This document shows, one piece after another, positions 15,811 through 23,421 of a stretch of 34,197 nucleotides of DNA (position 1 is the stretch's first letter; every line of letters starts with the position of its first letter). The position numbers were made by a program, and so were the translations under genes. Source of the DNA: an uncultured Bacteroidales bacterium (GTDB taxonomy: Bacteria; Bacteroidota; Bacteroidia; Bacteroidales; Bacteroidaceae); the NCBI GenBank assembly GCA_902800925.1, contig CADCGD010000033.1, positions 1 to 34,197 on the forward strand, given 5' to 3'. Below the pieces are notes generated by a model. That model did no database searches and had not been told where the DNA came from. It worked only from the letters and a program-made list of their open reading frames with translations.

Positions 15811-16868
15811 TGGGAAAGAAGATAGTTACTTTTGGAGAATTGTTGCTTAGGTTCTCGAAACCGGGACAGCTACGCTTGACACAGGGCGACCTGTTTACCA
15901 GTAAGTATGGTGGTAGTGAGGCCAATGTCGCTGTATCGCTGGCCACGCAAGGTGAGGAGGTGACCTACATCACCAGACTGCCAGACACCCCCGTTGGTCA
16001 TGCTGGTGCCATGAATCTGGCTCAGCTGGGTGTTAACACCAATCAGGTGCTCTATGGCGGTCAGCGTATTGGCACCTACTATTTCGAGCCTGCTGCAGGT
16101 ATGCGTGCTGCCAAGGTCATCTACGACCGCTCTGGTTCAGCATACTATGACTTAAAACCAGGCATGATTCCCTGGCGTAAAATTCTGAAGGACTGTGACT
16201 ATTTCCATGTATCGGGCATCACCGCAGCCATCTCCCAACAGGCTGCTGAGGCCACTTTCGAGGCTCTCGACATTGCCGATGAGCTGGGCGTCACCATCTG
16301 TTTCGATATCAACTACCGCAAGAACCTGTGGAAATACGAGGGTGCTGAACCTCGCAAGACGCTGAGCAAGATGCTGTCGCGTTGTGACATGATGTTTGGT
16401 GATGCTATTGAGTTTGACTGGCTGTCACAGCATCCGCAGCCACCCTTTACTGCTACTGATTCAAACTTCCAGATGCAGATGAAGGAATATGGCGAATGGT
16501 TCGACGAGCTACACGCACAATATCCACGTCTGAAACACTGGATGATGGGTATGCGCAATATCGTTAGCTCCAATCACCACACGTTGACTGCCCTACTCTG
16601 GACAGAAGGAAAACTGCTGCAGGCACCTATTATGGATATTCCAGACGTGGTAGACCCTGTGGGTGTAGGCGATGCCTTCATGGGTGGTTGGCTGCACGCT
16701 ATCAGCCTCTTCCCTGAAGACAAGCAAAAGCAGTTGAACTACTCGTTAGCTGCTGCAGCGCTGAAGAACACCATCCCTGGCGACTTCAACCTATCTACAG
16801 AAGAAGAAATCCTGGATGTGATGGAGGGACGCCATAACCTCTCAACGCTCTACAAGACTTTCGAATAA
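15810..16868 (+). CDS. PfkB-family sugar kinase, 2-keto-3-deoxygluconate kinase type
   Basis: A 352-residue ribokinase-family kinase. The N-terminal glycine motif KYGGSEANVAVSLATQG and the C-terminal ATP/catalytic motif DPVGVGDAFMGG (catalytic Asp in GVGDAF) are both clear. The opening KIVTFGELLLRFS and the insertion with QMQMKEYGEWFDEL are as in Bacteroidetes KDG kinases, which phosphorylate 2-dehydro-3-deoxygluconate in hexuronate breakdown; the exact substrate is an inference. The start is ATG 15810; an upstream in-frame GTG lies within the repeat array. A strong terminator follows, shared with the convergent ackA. Confidence 0.88.
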   Translation: MGKKIVTFGELLLRFSKPGQLRLTQGDLFTSKYGGSEANVAVSLATQGEEVTYITRLPDTPVGHAGAMNLAQLGVNTNQVLYGGQRIGTYYFEPAAGMRAAKVIYDRSGSAYYDLKPGMIPWRKILKDCDYFHVSGITAAISQQAAEATFEALDIADELGVTICFDINYRKNLWKYEGAEPRKTLSKMLSRCDMMFGDAIEFDWLSQHPQPPFTATDSNFQMQMKEYGEWFDELHAQYPRLKHWMMGMRNIVSSNHHTLTALLWTEGKLLQAPIMDIPDVVDPVGVGDAFMGGWLHAISLFPEDKQKQLNYSLAAAALKNTIPGDFNLSTEEEILDVMEGRHNLSTLYKTFE

Positions 16869-16890
16869 TACGCATGCTATGAACAATACA

Positions 16891-16918
16891 AAAAGCGAGG
16901 CCTGTAAGCCTCGCTTTT
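16891..16918. terminator. Bidirectional terminator between sugar kinase and ackA
   Basis: A perfect 11-bp stem AAAAGCGAGGC (16891-16901) / GCCTCGCTTTT (16908-16918) with a 6-nt loop. It ends in T on either strand and serves both convergent genes. Confidence 0.92.
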
Positions 16919-16944
16919 ATAGTATGTGTAAACAGCTCAGCTGT

Positions 16945-18135
16945 TTACAACAGGTTCATCGTATCAGTAGCAATCATCAGCTCCTCATCAGTAGGAATGA
17001 CAACCACCTTTACCTTTGAGTCATCTGCAGAGATGACAACCTCTTCACCACGAACGTTGTTCTTCTGGTCGTCGAACTTCACTCCCAGGAACTCTAGACC
17101 CTTGCAGACCTCAGAGCGCATAGAAACCTGGTTCTCGCCTACACCGGCAGTGAAGACGATAACATCCACGCCACCCATAGCGGCAGCATAGGCACCAATA
17201 TATTTCTTGATGCGATAGAAATACATCTCCTGAGCCAATATGGCACGAGGTTCGCCAGCCTTGGCAGCGTTCTCTACGTCGCGCATGTCGCTGGAGCCAC
17301 CAGTGATACCAGCCACACCACTCTTCTTGTTGAGCAGGTTGCTCATGCCATCGGCATCCAGACCGAGCTTCTTCTGGAGGAAGGTGACAGCTCCACCGTC
17401 GATATCACCAGAGCGGGTACCCATGACGAGACCCTCCAGTGGGGTAAGACCCATTGAGGTGTCGATGCATTTGCCATCCTTCACGGCAGCAATAGAACCA
17501 CCATTACCGATGTGGCAGGTAATCATCTTCGTACCCTCAGCCTTCATGCCTAAGAACTCCAGTGCACGGGCTGATACATAGCGGTGAGAGGTTCCGTGGA
17601 AGCCATAGCGGCGCACACCATATTTCTCGTACAGCTCGTAAGGAATAGCATACATATAAGCCTTAGCAGGCATGGTCTGGTGGAAGGCGGTATCGAAGAC
17701 ACCTACCTGGGGCAGACCAGGCATCAGCTCCTTCACGGCATTGACACCCTTCAGGTTGGCAGGGTTGTGCAACGGAGCCAGGTCAGAGCACTCCTCGAAG
17801 GCCTTCAACACCTCGTCGGTAAGAATCACGCTCTTATTAAACTTCTCGCCACCATGCACCATACGGTGACCCACAGCGTCGATCTCATCAAGACTCTTGA
17901 TAACACCAATCTCAGGATCGGTAAGCAATGAGAAGATGAACTTCACGCCCTCGGTATGCTCGGGGATGTCGTGCATAATCTGCTTCTTCTCGCCATTGGC
18001 CAGCTTCACCTTGACAAAGGCACCATCGAGACCTACGCGCTCAGCACCACCACTAGTCATCACGCTCTTGTCGTCCATGTTGTACAGGGCGTACTTAATA
18101 GACGACGAACCACAATTTAATACTAATATCTTCAT
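16945..18135 (-). CDS. ackA: Acetate kinase
   Basis: Converts acetyl phosphate and ADP to acetate and ATP, the last step of acetate production. The 396-residue protein shows the acetokinase signatures VLNCGSSSIKYALY at the N-terminus and MVHGGEKF, plus GFHGTSHRYVS, HIGNGGS and MTTPLEG-like MGLTPLEGLVMGTRSGD. It lies downstream of pta, from which it is separated only by a 7-bp array that contains the pta stop codon. The pair forms the usual Pta-AckA overflow pathway. Confidence 0.97.
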   Translation of the reverse strand: MKILVLNCGSSSIKYALYNMDDKSVMTSGGAERVGLDGAFVKVKLANGEKKQIMHDIPEHTEGVKFIFSLLTDPEIGVIKSLDEIDAVGHRMVHGGEKFNKSVILTDEVLKAFEECSDLAPLHNPANLKGVNAVKELMPGLPQVGVFDTAFHQTMPAKAYMYAIPYELYEKYGVRRYGFHGTSHRYVSARALEFLGMKAEGTKMITCHIGNGGSIAAVKDGKCIDTSMGLTPLEGLVMGTRSGDIDGGAVTFLQKKLGLDADGMSNLLNKKSGVAGITGGSSDMRDVENAAKAGEPRAILAQEMYFYRIKKYIGAYAAAMGGVDVIVFTAGVGENQVSMRSEVCKGLEFLGVKFDDQKNNVRGEEVVISADDSKVKVVVIPTDEELMIATDTMNLL

Positions 18136-18136
18136 A

Positions 18137-18165
18137 ACTATTCACTATTCGTTATTCACTATTCA
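18137..18165. repeat. 7-bp array (ACTATTC type) filling the pta-ackA gap
   Basis: ACTATTC, ACTATTC, GTTATTC, ACTATTC, then ACT (18137-18167 region). On the minus strand the unit is GAATAGT, the same as the arrays at 14933 and 15762 read in the other direction. The pta stop codon (18165-18163) lies inside it and the ackA ATG is 2 nt beyond it. Confidence 0.92.
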
Positions 18166-19173
18166 CTTTTTTGCGTCCATTGCCTGACAAGCAGTGATGG
18201 CAATCATGTAGTAGATGTCATCCACAGAGCAGCCACGAGAGAGGTCGTTGACAGGACGTGCAATACCCTGAAGTACTGGACCGATAGCGATAGCATCGCC
18301 CAGACGCTGTACCATCTTATAACCGATATTTCCTACCTCGAGGTTGGGGAATACCAGCACGTTAGCCTTACCTGCGATGTCAGAACCAGGAGCCTTCTTA
18401 GCACCTACAGAAGGTACGAGAGCAGCATCAGCCTGCAACTCACCGTCAATCTTCAGGTCGGGAGCCATCTCCTTGGCCAACTTGGTTGCCTCAATGACTT
18501 TGTCGCAAACCTCATGCTTTGCAGAGCCCTTTGTTGAGAAGCTCAGCATAGCTACTCGGGGATCCTCGAAACCAGCAACAGCCTTGGCCATCTGAGCGGT
18601 GCAGACGGCAATCTGAGCCAACTGATTAGCATCAGGCATGGGGGTTACAGCCACGTCAGCAATGACAAGCACACCATCCTCACCATACTGCTTCTGCTTA
18701 GAGATGAGCAGCAGACCACCGCTTACGCAGGTAATACCAGGCTGGCACTTGATGATCTGCAGGGCAGGACGCAGGGTGTCACCGGTAGTTGACAATGCAC
18801 CGCTGATCTGACCATCAGCACCCTCGGTCTTGATAATCATACAACCGAGATACAGCGGGTTCTTAATCAGCTTGCGAGCCTCCTCAATGGTCATACCCTT
18901 TGACTTACGAATCTCAGCCAGTTTCTCAGCGAGCTCTTCGCTCTTGTCGTAGTTCTCAGGATCGATGAGAGTAGCCTTACCAATATTGGTCAGTCCCTTC
19001 TCCTTTGCCAGAGCCTCAACCTTAGCGGGATTACCAATCAGGATGATGTCTGCGAGGTCATCAGCCAATGCCTTGTCGGCTGCACACAGTGTACGCTCCT
19101 CTTCTGCTTCAGGGAGCACGATGCGCTGCTTGTTACTCTTAGCGCGCGCTACGATTTGACTTAATAAATCCAT
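18163..19173 (-). CDS. pta: Phosphate acetyltransferase
   Basis: Transfers the acetyl group of acetyl-CoA to phosphate. The 336-residue protein is the short, catalytic-domain-only form. Typical sequence includes the N-terminal RIVLPEAEEERTL, GCMIIKTEGADGQISGALSTTGDTLRPALQIIK, and the C-terminal NVLVFPNLEVGNIGYKMVQRLG with GPVLQGIARPVNDLSRG. It is the first gene of the pta-ackA unit with a -7 box 41 nt upstream of its start. Confidence 0.97.
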   Translation of the reverse strand: MDLLSQIVARAKSNKQRIVLPEAEEERTLCAADKALADDLADIILIGNPAKVEALAKEKGLTNIGKATLIDPENYDKSEELAEKLAEIRKSKGMTIEEARKLIKNPLYLGCMIIKTEGADGQISGALSTTGDTLRPALQIIKCQPGITCVSGGLLLISKQKQYGEDGVLVIADVAVTPMPDANQLAQIAVCTAQMAKAVAGFEDPRVAMLSFSTKGSAKHEVCDKVIEATKLAKEMAPDLKIDGELQADAALVPSVGAKKAPGSDIAGKANVLVFPNLEVGNIGYKMVQRLGDAIAIGPVLQGIARPVNDLSRGCSVDDIYYMIAITACQAMDAKK

Positions 19174-19213
19174 AGTTTGTTCGTATTATATTTAATAATG
19201 TTTTACTTGTCTG

Positions 19214-19221
19214 CAAAGGTA
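19214..19221 (-). promoter_or_regulatory. -7 box of pta-ackA
   Basis: TACCTTTG (19221-19214) on the minus strand matches TAnnTTTG; no TTTG is seen 19-20 nt upstream, where a 7-bp array begins instead. Confidence 0.55.
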
Positions 19222-19240
19222 CTATAAAATTATGAAATAT

Positions 19241-19261
19241 GAATGACGAATGACGAATTAT
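19241..19261. repeat. Short 7-bp array (GAATGAC type) between cdaA and pta
   Basis: GAATGAC, GAATGAC, GAATTAT in register, in the gap after the cdaA stop codon and in the -33 region of pta. Only three units, so weaker than the others. Confidence 0.65.
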
Positions 19262-19274
19262 TTTGCGTTTACGT

Positions 19275-20051
19275 TTACGCAAGCTCTTGTGTAAGGATGC
19301 TTTCCAGCTTTTCTGCTGACAGTCGCAACTGATAATCGCTTCGAATAGCCACACTGATGCTACCCGTTTCTTCACTCACCACAATGGCTATGCTGTCACT
19401 CTCGTGGGTGATACCCAGCGCAGCACGATGGCGTAAGCCCAACTCTTTGGGAATGTCGAGACTGTGACTGACAGGGAGGATACAACCTGCAGCACGGATA
19501 CGCTGACGGGCAATGATCATGGCACCATCATGCAGCGGCGAGTTCTTGAAAAAGACGTTCTCTATCAGCTGCTGACTGATTCTGGCATCAATGAGTTCAC
19601 CAGTAGCCACAATGTCATCTAACGGAGTCCCTCGCTGGATAACGATGAGTGCGCCTACCTTCTTCTTACTCATTGACATGCACGCCATCACAATGGGCAT
19701 GATAATCTGCTTCAGCTGCTCAGGATCCTGCTTCTTGTCACCACTGGAAAACAGACGACGCAGTGCCCGCATACGCTGATGAGCACCTAGATTATAGAGG
19801 AACTTGCGGATGTCTTCCTGGAAAAGGATGATGAGTGCGATGACACCCACTGATACCAGCTTGTCAAGAATACTTCCTAGCAACTTCATCTCCAGCACTT
19901 GCGAGACGATAAGCCAGAAGACGACAAACATCAGTATACCCATGAAGACGTTCAGCGAGCGCGACTCCTTCATGAGGCGATAGACATAGAACAGCGTCAG
20001 TGCGACGAGTACAATGTCGATAATATCCTTTATTCCAAATTCGAAAAACAT
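19275..20051 (-). CDS. cdaA: Diadenylate cyclase (c-di-AMP synthase)
   Basis: Makes cyclic di-AMP from two ATP. The 258-residue membrane protein has three N-terminal hydrophobic segments (about 8-75), a linker, and a DisA_N cyclase domain with the two key motifs NSPLHDGAMII and LGLRHRAALGIT. The start is taken at MFFEFG (20051); an in-frame ATG three codons upstream is possible. Its start lies inside the 3' end of folP (overlap about 22 nt), so the two are coupled; this folP-cdaA order is familiar in Bacteroidetes. Confidence 0.94.
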   Translation of the reverse strand: MFFEFGIKDIIDIVLVALTLFYVYRLMKESRSLNVFMGILMFVVFWLIVSQVLEMKLLGSILDKLVSVGVIALIILFQEDIRKFLYNLGAHQRMRALRRLFSSGDKKQDPEQLKQIIMPIVMACMSMSKKKVGALIVIQRGTPLDDIVATGELIDARISQQLIENVFFKNSPLHDGAMIIARQRIRAAGCILPVSHSLDIPKELGLRHRAALGITHESDSIAIVVSEETGSISVAIRSDYQLRLSAEKLESILTQELA

Positions 20052-20839
20052 TTTATACATTCTATAGCTTCCTTCACATCGTGAACGCGCAGGATATTGG
20101 CGCCTTTCATCAGGGAGATGGTATTCAGCACCGTCGTTCCGTTCAGAGAATTCTCAGGAGATGATCCTAAGAGTTTGTATATCATTGACTTTCTGGATAT
20201 CCCCACCAATATAGGCAGATGCAGCATTTGCATACGCTCCAGTTCGTTCATCACCTTGTAGTTTTCATCTACCGTCTTGCCAAAGCCGAATCCAGGGTCC
20301 AGGATGACGTCCTTCTGTCCCATCGAGCGCAGGGTATCTACCACTTCTGCACAGTCCAGCAGCACCTCTTTCATCGTTGCTTTGCGCGACATATATATAT
20401 AAGGTACACCCAGACGGCTGACTATGCGAAACATGGCGAGTTGAGGAGTTGACAATTCACAGTTAACAGGTGCGCCCACATCGTTGATGATGTCTGCACC
20501 AAACTCTTCAACCACCATACGGGCAACGTCAGGACGATAGGTATCTACAGAGATTACTGCCTCTGGAGCCTCGCGACGCACGATGGAAAGTGCCATTCGC
20601 AGACGTTCCATCTCCTCAGCCTCTGTCGCTGGCTCGCTGTCGGGACGTGTCGAACAGGCGCCCACATCGATGATGGTGGCTCCTTCGTCTAATATCTGGT
20701 GCGTACGCTCGGCAATCTCCTGTTCCGTCTGCATCCTGCTACCTGCATAAAATGAATCGGGCGTAGCATTCAGTATACCCATCACTTGCGGCGTCTTCAG
20801 CTCCAGCAATTTCCCGTTGCAATTCAGCGTGTATTCCAT
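20030..20839 (-). CDS. folP: Dihydropteroate synthase
   Basis: Condenses p-aminobenzoate with dihydropterin pyrophosphate in folate synthesis. The 269-residue TIM-barrel protein shows VMGILNATPDSF, the pterin-binding GATIIDVGACSTRPDSE, ISVDTYRPDVA and DPGFGFGKT. The start is ATG 20839-20837; a longer in-frame extension would run through a -7 box and a 7-bp repeat and is not credible. The -7 box is only 8 nt away, so the mRNA leader should be nearly absent. Followed by cdaA in overlap. Confidence 0.95.
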   Translation of the reverse strand: MEYTLNCNGKLLELKTPQVMGILNATPDSFYAGSRMQTEQEIAERTHQILDEGATIIDVGACSTRPDSEPATEAEEMERLRMALSIVRREAPEAVISVDTYRPDVARMVVEEFGADIINDVGAPVNCELSTPQLAMFRIVSRLGVPYIYMSRKATMKEVLLDCAEVVDTLRSMGQKDVILDPGFGFGKTVDENYKVMNELERMQMLHLPILVGISRKSMIYKLLGSSPENSLNGTTVLNTISLMKGANILRVHDVKEAIECIKCFSNLE

Positions 20840-20847
20840 ATTAGCCG

Positions 20848-20855
20848 CAAAGATA
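20848..20855 (-). promoter_or_regulatory. -7 box 8 nt from the folP start codon
   Basis: TATCTTTG (20855-20848, minus strand) is separated from ATG 20839 by eight bases, implying a leader of only a few nucleotides. Confidence 0.6.
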
Positions 20856-20865
20856 CAAAATATTT

Positions 20866-20893
20866 CATAATGCATCATGCATAATTCATAATT
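20866..20893. repeat. 7-bp array (CATAATT type) between folP and murF promoters
   Basis: CATAATG, CATCATG, CATAATT, CATAATT in register, lying between the divergent -7 boxes of folP and murF, as at 8630-8664. Confidence 0.85.
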
Positions 20894-20899
20894 ATTTTG

Positions 20900-20907
20900 T
20901 ATTTTTG
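20900..20907 (+). promoter_or_regulatory. -7 box of murF
   Basis: TATTTTTG matches TAnnTTTG, 20 nt before the murF ATG. The -33 region is the 7-bp array and has no TTTG. Confidence 0.6.
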
Positions 20908-20927
20908 CGCCAAAATTCACGAAGATT

Positions 20928-22325
20928 ATGGAAATAAAGGAACTTTATAAGCTCTATCAGCAGCATCCGTGTATCACGACAGACTCGCGTAACTGTCCTG
21001 AGGGTAGCATCTTTCTGGCCTTGAAGGGTGAGTCGTTCAATGGCAACAAGTTCGCTCTCCAGGCGCTGGAGAAAGGTTGTGCCTATGCTATTATAGATGA
21101 AGAGTGTAGAACGGAGAATGTAGAGTTTGCTACTGCGCAGCCATCAAGCGCAGCCCCTACATCGGTAGAAAACTCAACACTCAACACTCTAAACTCTAAA
21201 CTAATCCTCGTAGACGACTGCCTTCAGACCTTTAAAGACTTAGCCCGTGAGCATCGACGCCAGTTTGAAATGCCGATGGTGGGTATCACAGGCACAAATG
21301 GCAAAACTACTACGAAGGAACTGATTCGTGCCGTCTTGACAGAGTGCTACAATGTGATGGCTACGGAGGGTAACTTCAACAACGACGTGGGTGTGCCCAA
21401 AACCTTGTTCCGCCTTAACAATGACCACGATATTGCAGTCGTTGAAATGGGTGCCTCGCATCCTGGCGATATCAAAACGCTGGTGGAGACTGCCGAACCC
21501 ACCTGTGGTCTCATCACCAACGTGGGTCGTGCTCACCTACAGGGTTTCGGTTCCTTCGAAGGCGTCTGTAAGACCAAGGGCGAACTCTATGATTTCCTCA
21601 TCGCTCACGATTGTCCCATCTTCGTCAATCGCGACAACGAGTATCTGATGAAGATGGTGAAAGAAAGAGGAGGCAATCCAGACATCTATTACTACGGCCA
21701 GAGCGATAACGAGGACATCCTCATTCGTGGCGAAGTCATCTCATGCGCTCCTTTCCTGAAGTTCCGCTGGCGCGAGCAAGACCATGATGCGAACTACACC
21801 AGCGAATGGATGGAGGTACAGACCCACCTGATTGGTGCATACAACCTCGACAACATGCTGGCTGCCATCACTGTGGGTTACGTCAACAACATCCCCTTCG
21901 AGCAGATTAACCATGCACTGGCAAGTTACGTGCCTACCAACAACCGTTCACAGTTGACGGAGACAGAGAAGAACCACCTCATCGTCGATGCTTATAATGC
22001 CAATCCAACATCAATGAAGGCCGCCATCGACAACTTCCGCCTCATGGAGGTGTCGCCCAAGATGGCCATCCTGGGTATGATGGGAGAACTGGGTGACGTC
22101 TCGCAAGAGGAGCATCAGAAAATCATTGCCCAGTTACAGCAGGCCGGCTTCGACGAGGTCTGGCTCGTAGGTGCAGAGTTCCAGAAAGTCTCATCCCCCT
22201 TCCGCACCTTTGCGAATGTCGACGAGGTGAAGGAAGCTATCGCCCAAGAGCAACCACAGGGCAGATATATCCTCATCAAGGGTTCGAACAGCGTCAAACT
22301 TTTCCAGTTGCCTGAATTACTTTAA
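20928..22325 (+). CDS. murF: UDP-N-acetylmuramoyl-tripeptide--D-Ala-D-Ala ligase
   Basis: An ATP-dependent ligase that adds D-Ala-D-Ala to the UDP-MurNAc-tripeptide, the last cytoplasmic step of the peptidoglycan monomer. The 465-residue protein has an N-terminal substrate domain (TTDSRNCPEGSIFLALKGE), the P-loop GITGTNGKTTTKEL (119-132), a central domain with HPGDIKTLV and NVGRAHLQGF, and the C-terminal ligand domain with DAYNANPTSM. Residues about 59-91 in the N-terminal domain are encoded by an in-frame inverted-repeat element and have no counterpart in the family, lying between IIDEE and LILVDD. It ends in a 4-nt tail-to-tail overlap with recO. Confidence 0.95.
   Translation: MEIKELYKLYQQHPCITTDSRNCPEGSIFLALKGESFNGNKFALQALEKGCAYAIIDEECRTENVEFATAQPSSAAPTSVENSTLNTLNSKLILVDDCLQTFKDLAREHRRQFEMPMVGITGTNGKTTTKELIRAVLTECYNVMATEGNFNNDVGVPKTLFRLNNDHDIAVVEMGASHPGDIKTLVETAEPTCGLITNVGRAHLQGFGSFEGVCKTKGELYDFLIAHDCPIFVNRDNEYLMKMVKERGGNPDIYYYGQSDNEDILIRGEVISCAPFLKFRWREQDHDANYTSEWMEVQTHLIGAYNLDNMLAAITVGYVNNIPFEQINHALASYVPTNNRSQLTETEKNHLIVDAYNANPTSMKAAIDNFRLMEVSPKMAILGMMGELGDVSQEEHQKIIAQLQQAGFDEVWLVGAEFQKVSSPFRTFANVDEVKEAIAQEQPQGRYILIKGSNSVKLFQLPELL
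21102..21198. repeat. Complete inverted-repeat element with 7-bp-array arms inside murF
   Basis: Left arm: GAGTGTA, GAACGGA, GAATGTA, GAGTTTG (21102-21129). Centre (21130-21170) holds GCGCAGCCATCAAGCGCAGC flanked by CTAC and GTAG. Right arm: AACTCAA, CACTCAA, CACTCTA, AACTCTA (21171-21198), the inverted complement of the left. The centre shares GCAGCCA...GCGCAG with the WbqC-gene element at 11841-11862. Confidence 0.9.
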
Positions 22326-23068
22326 GCCCATAGTTCCTGAAGCACGCCAAGACTCTTGAGCTCAGGGAACTGTGGGATGTGTAGACGATAGTAGTGGAGG
22401 AGGACGTCAACGATACGGTTGCGATCGTAATGCGATAACTGGAACAGATGCATCGTGGGGAAATCCATACGCATCAAGGTGTGAATAAGTTGCGAGTCCT
22501 TGCTGTCAAGGAAATCACGATGCAGTGGAGTGGTTGTACAGAAGCGACCCTCGCGCAAGTCGAACAGCAAAGACTGTTCTCTCACCTCTCTCCCCTCACT
22601 TCTCACCTCTAGATTAGGATAGAAACCTAAGAATCGACTCATACGCATCAAAAAGGTAAGGTGGAAGTTGGCATAACCAGTCGTTGCCATATCGAGCCAC
22701 AGCATGGAATCGCAGACATAGGCGAAGAGCAATTTATCCTGCTGTTCAGAACGTAAAGCATGATATAGGAACTCTGCGATGAAGAGCGACAGCGCCAGTT
22801 TCTCAGGGGAGTAAGGTATGGAGGTATAGGCTGTCAACAGATGGGCATCCTTCAGTTTCTGTAGTTGTACGTTCTGACGCACGTCACACTCCACTTCCAA
22901 GAGCGTCATAGGTTGAAAATATTGCTTCTTCATGCGCCCCTTGGAGGTCTTAGGTATGGAGATGATAAAAGACTGTCTACCAACTTCTTCAGTAAACATA
23001 TCCACAATCATTCTGGACTCGCCATACTTGAAAGAATGGAGTACTATAGCCCTTGTTTTCACTAACAT
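22322..23068 (-). CDS. recO: DNA repair protein RecO
   Basis: A RecF-pathway mediator that helps load RecA onto SSB-covered DNA. The 248-residue protein has an N-terminal OB fold (VKTRAIVLHSFKYGESRMIVDMFTEEVGRQSFII) and a helical C-terminal part in which FHLTFLMRMSRFLGFYPNL is typical of Bacteroidetes RecO; these lack the zinc-finger cysteines. The start is ATG 23068; an upstream in-frame ATG would include promoter sequence. Residues about 154-163 (Arg/Glu-rich) come from a 7-bp array inserted between FYPNLE and FDLREG. Confidence 0.9.
   Translation of the reverse strand: MLVKTRAIVLHSFKYGESRMIVDMFTEEVGRQSFIISIPKTSKGRMKKQYFQPMTLLEVECDVRQNVQLQKLKDAHLLTAYTSIPYSPEKLALSLFIAEFLYHALRSEQQDKLLFAYVCDSMLWLDMATTGYANFHLTFLMRMSRFLGFYPNLEVRSEGREVREQSLLFDLREGRFCTTTPLHRDFLDSKDSQLIHTLMRMDFPTMHLFQLSHYDRNRIVDVLLHYYRLHIPQFPELKSLGVLQELWA
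22580..22607. repeat. 7-bp array (TCTCACC type) inside recO
   Basis: TCTCACC, TCTCTCC, CCTCACT, TCTCACC in register. It encodes Arg/Glu/Val-rich residues on the minus strand between two conserved RecO blocks. Confidence 0.85.
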
Positions 23069-23083
23069 CGCCCCAAAATTACA

Positions 23084-23091
23084 CAAAAATA
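23084..23091 (-). promoter_or_regulatory. -7 box of recO
   Basis: TATTTTTG (23091-23084) on the minus strand, 15 nt before the recO ATG. The leader would be short, about 10-12 nt. No TTTG is seen at the -33 position. Confidence 0.5.
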
Positions 23092-23120
23092 CGCAATTAT
23101 TGCATTTTTCTTTAAGAAAA

Positions 23121-23152
23121 TTTGTCCATTTCGGAAAAAAGCAGTACCTTTG
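23121..23152 (+). promoter_or_regulatory. Promoter of tRNA-Glu and rpsT
   Basis: TTTG (23121-23124), 20 nt, TACCTTTG (23145-23152): a full Bacteroidetes promoter. It is the only good promoter ahead of tRNA-Glu and rpsT, so both are probably on one transcript. Confidence 0.85.
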
Positions 23153-23170
23153 CACCCACTTTTGCGCATG

Positions 23171-23191
23171 GTGTTCATTATTCATTGTTCA
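23171..23191. repeat. Short 7-bp array in the leader of tRNA-Glu
   Basis: GTGTTCA, TTATTCA, TTGTTCA in register, between the promoter and the tRNA-Glu gene. It would be part of the 5' leader removed in tRNA processing. Confidence 0.65.
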
Positions 23192-23206
23192 CTAGCGTAG
23201 CGAAAG

Positions 23207-23278
23207 GGTCCCTTCGTCTATCGGTTAGGACGAGAGATTTTCATTCTCTAAAGAGGAGTTCGACTCTCCTAGGGACTA
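23207..23278 (+). tRNA. tRNA-Glu (TTC)
   Basis: A 72-nt cloverleaf: acceptor GGTCCCT / AGGGACT with discriminator A23278, D-arm with GGTTAGGACG, anticodon stem AGAGA / TCTCT enclosing loop TTTTCAT (anticodon TTC), T-arm AGGAG-TTCGACT-CTCCT. The 3' CCA is not encoded. A 143-nt spacer links it to rpsT. Confidence 0.97.
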
Positions 23279-23421
23279 CGAAATCTGGCATCTGCACAGC
23301 CAAGTGCTACCAGCAATGGGGACACGGTGTCAGAGGGCTTCGAAAGGAGTCCGCCCAGGGCAGCCCATTAGAGGCGCAAGACCCTCAAGCTTTATTAACA
23401 CATTAAACAACAAAAAACAAA
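23279..23421 (+). other. GC-rich spacer between tRNA-Glu and rpsT, possible structured leader
   Basis: No gene is seen. The segment 23310-23395 is more GC-rich than other gaps here and offers nested pairings: GACA/TGTC around CGG, GGGC/GCCC, GGGC/GCCC-type GGGCAGCCC, and an outer GAGGG/CCCTC. It stands directly before rpsT, so it could be an autoregulatory leader for S20, but I cannot match it to a named RNA family. Confidence 0.35.

Noticed and set aside
20840-20920. Longer FolP start
   Set aside because: The extension is encoded by the -7 box and a heptamer array; the family begins at the ATG chosen.
11806-21198. Inverted-repeat elements considered as insertion sequences
   Set aside because: They are about 90-100 bp with no transposase frame; arms are tandem heptamers rather than unique terminal inverted repeats. 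A passive element moved in trans remains possible but is not shown.
22322-22325. Four-base tail-to-tail overlap of murF and recO
   Set aside because: The palindrome TTAA supplies both stop codons; compact but unremarkable.
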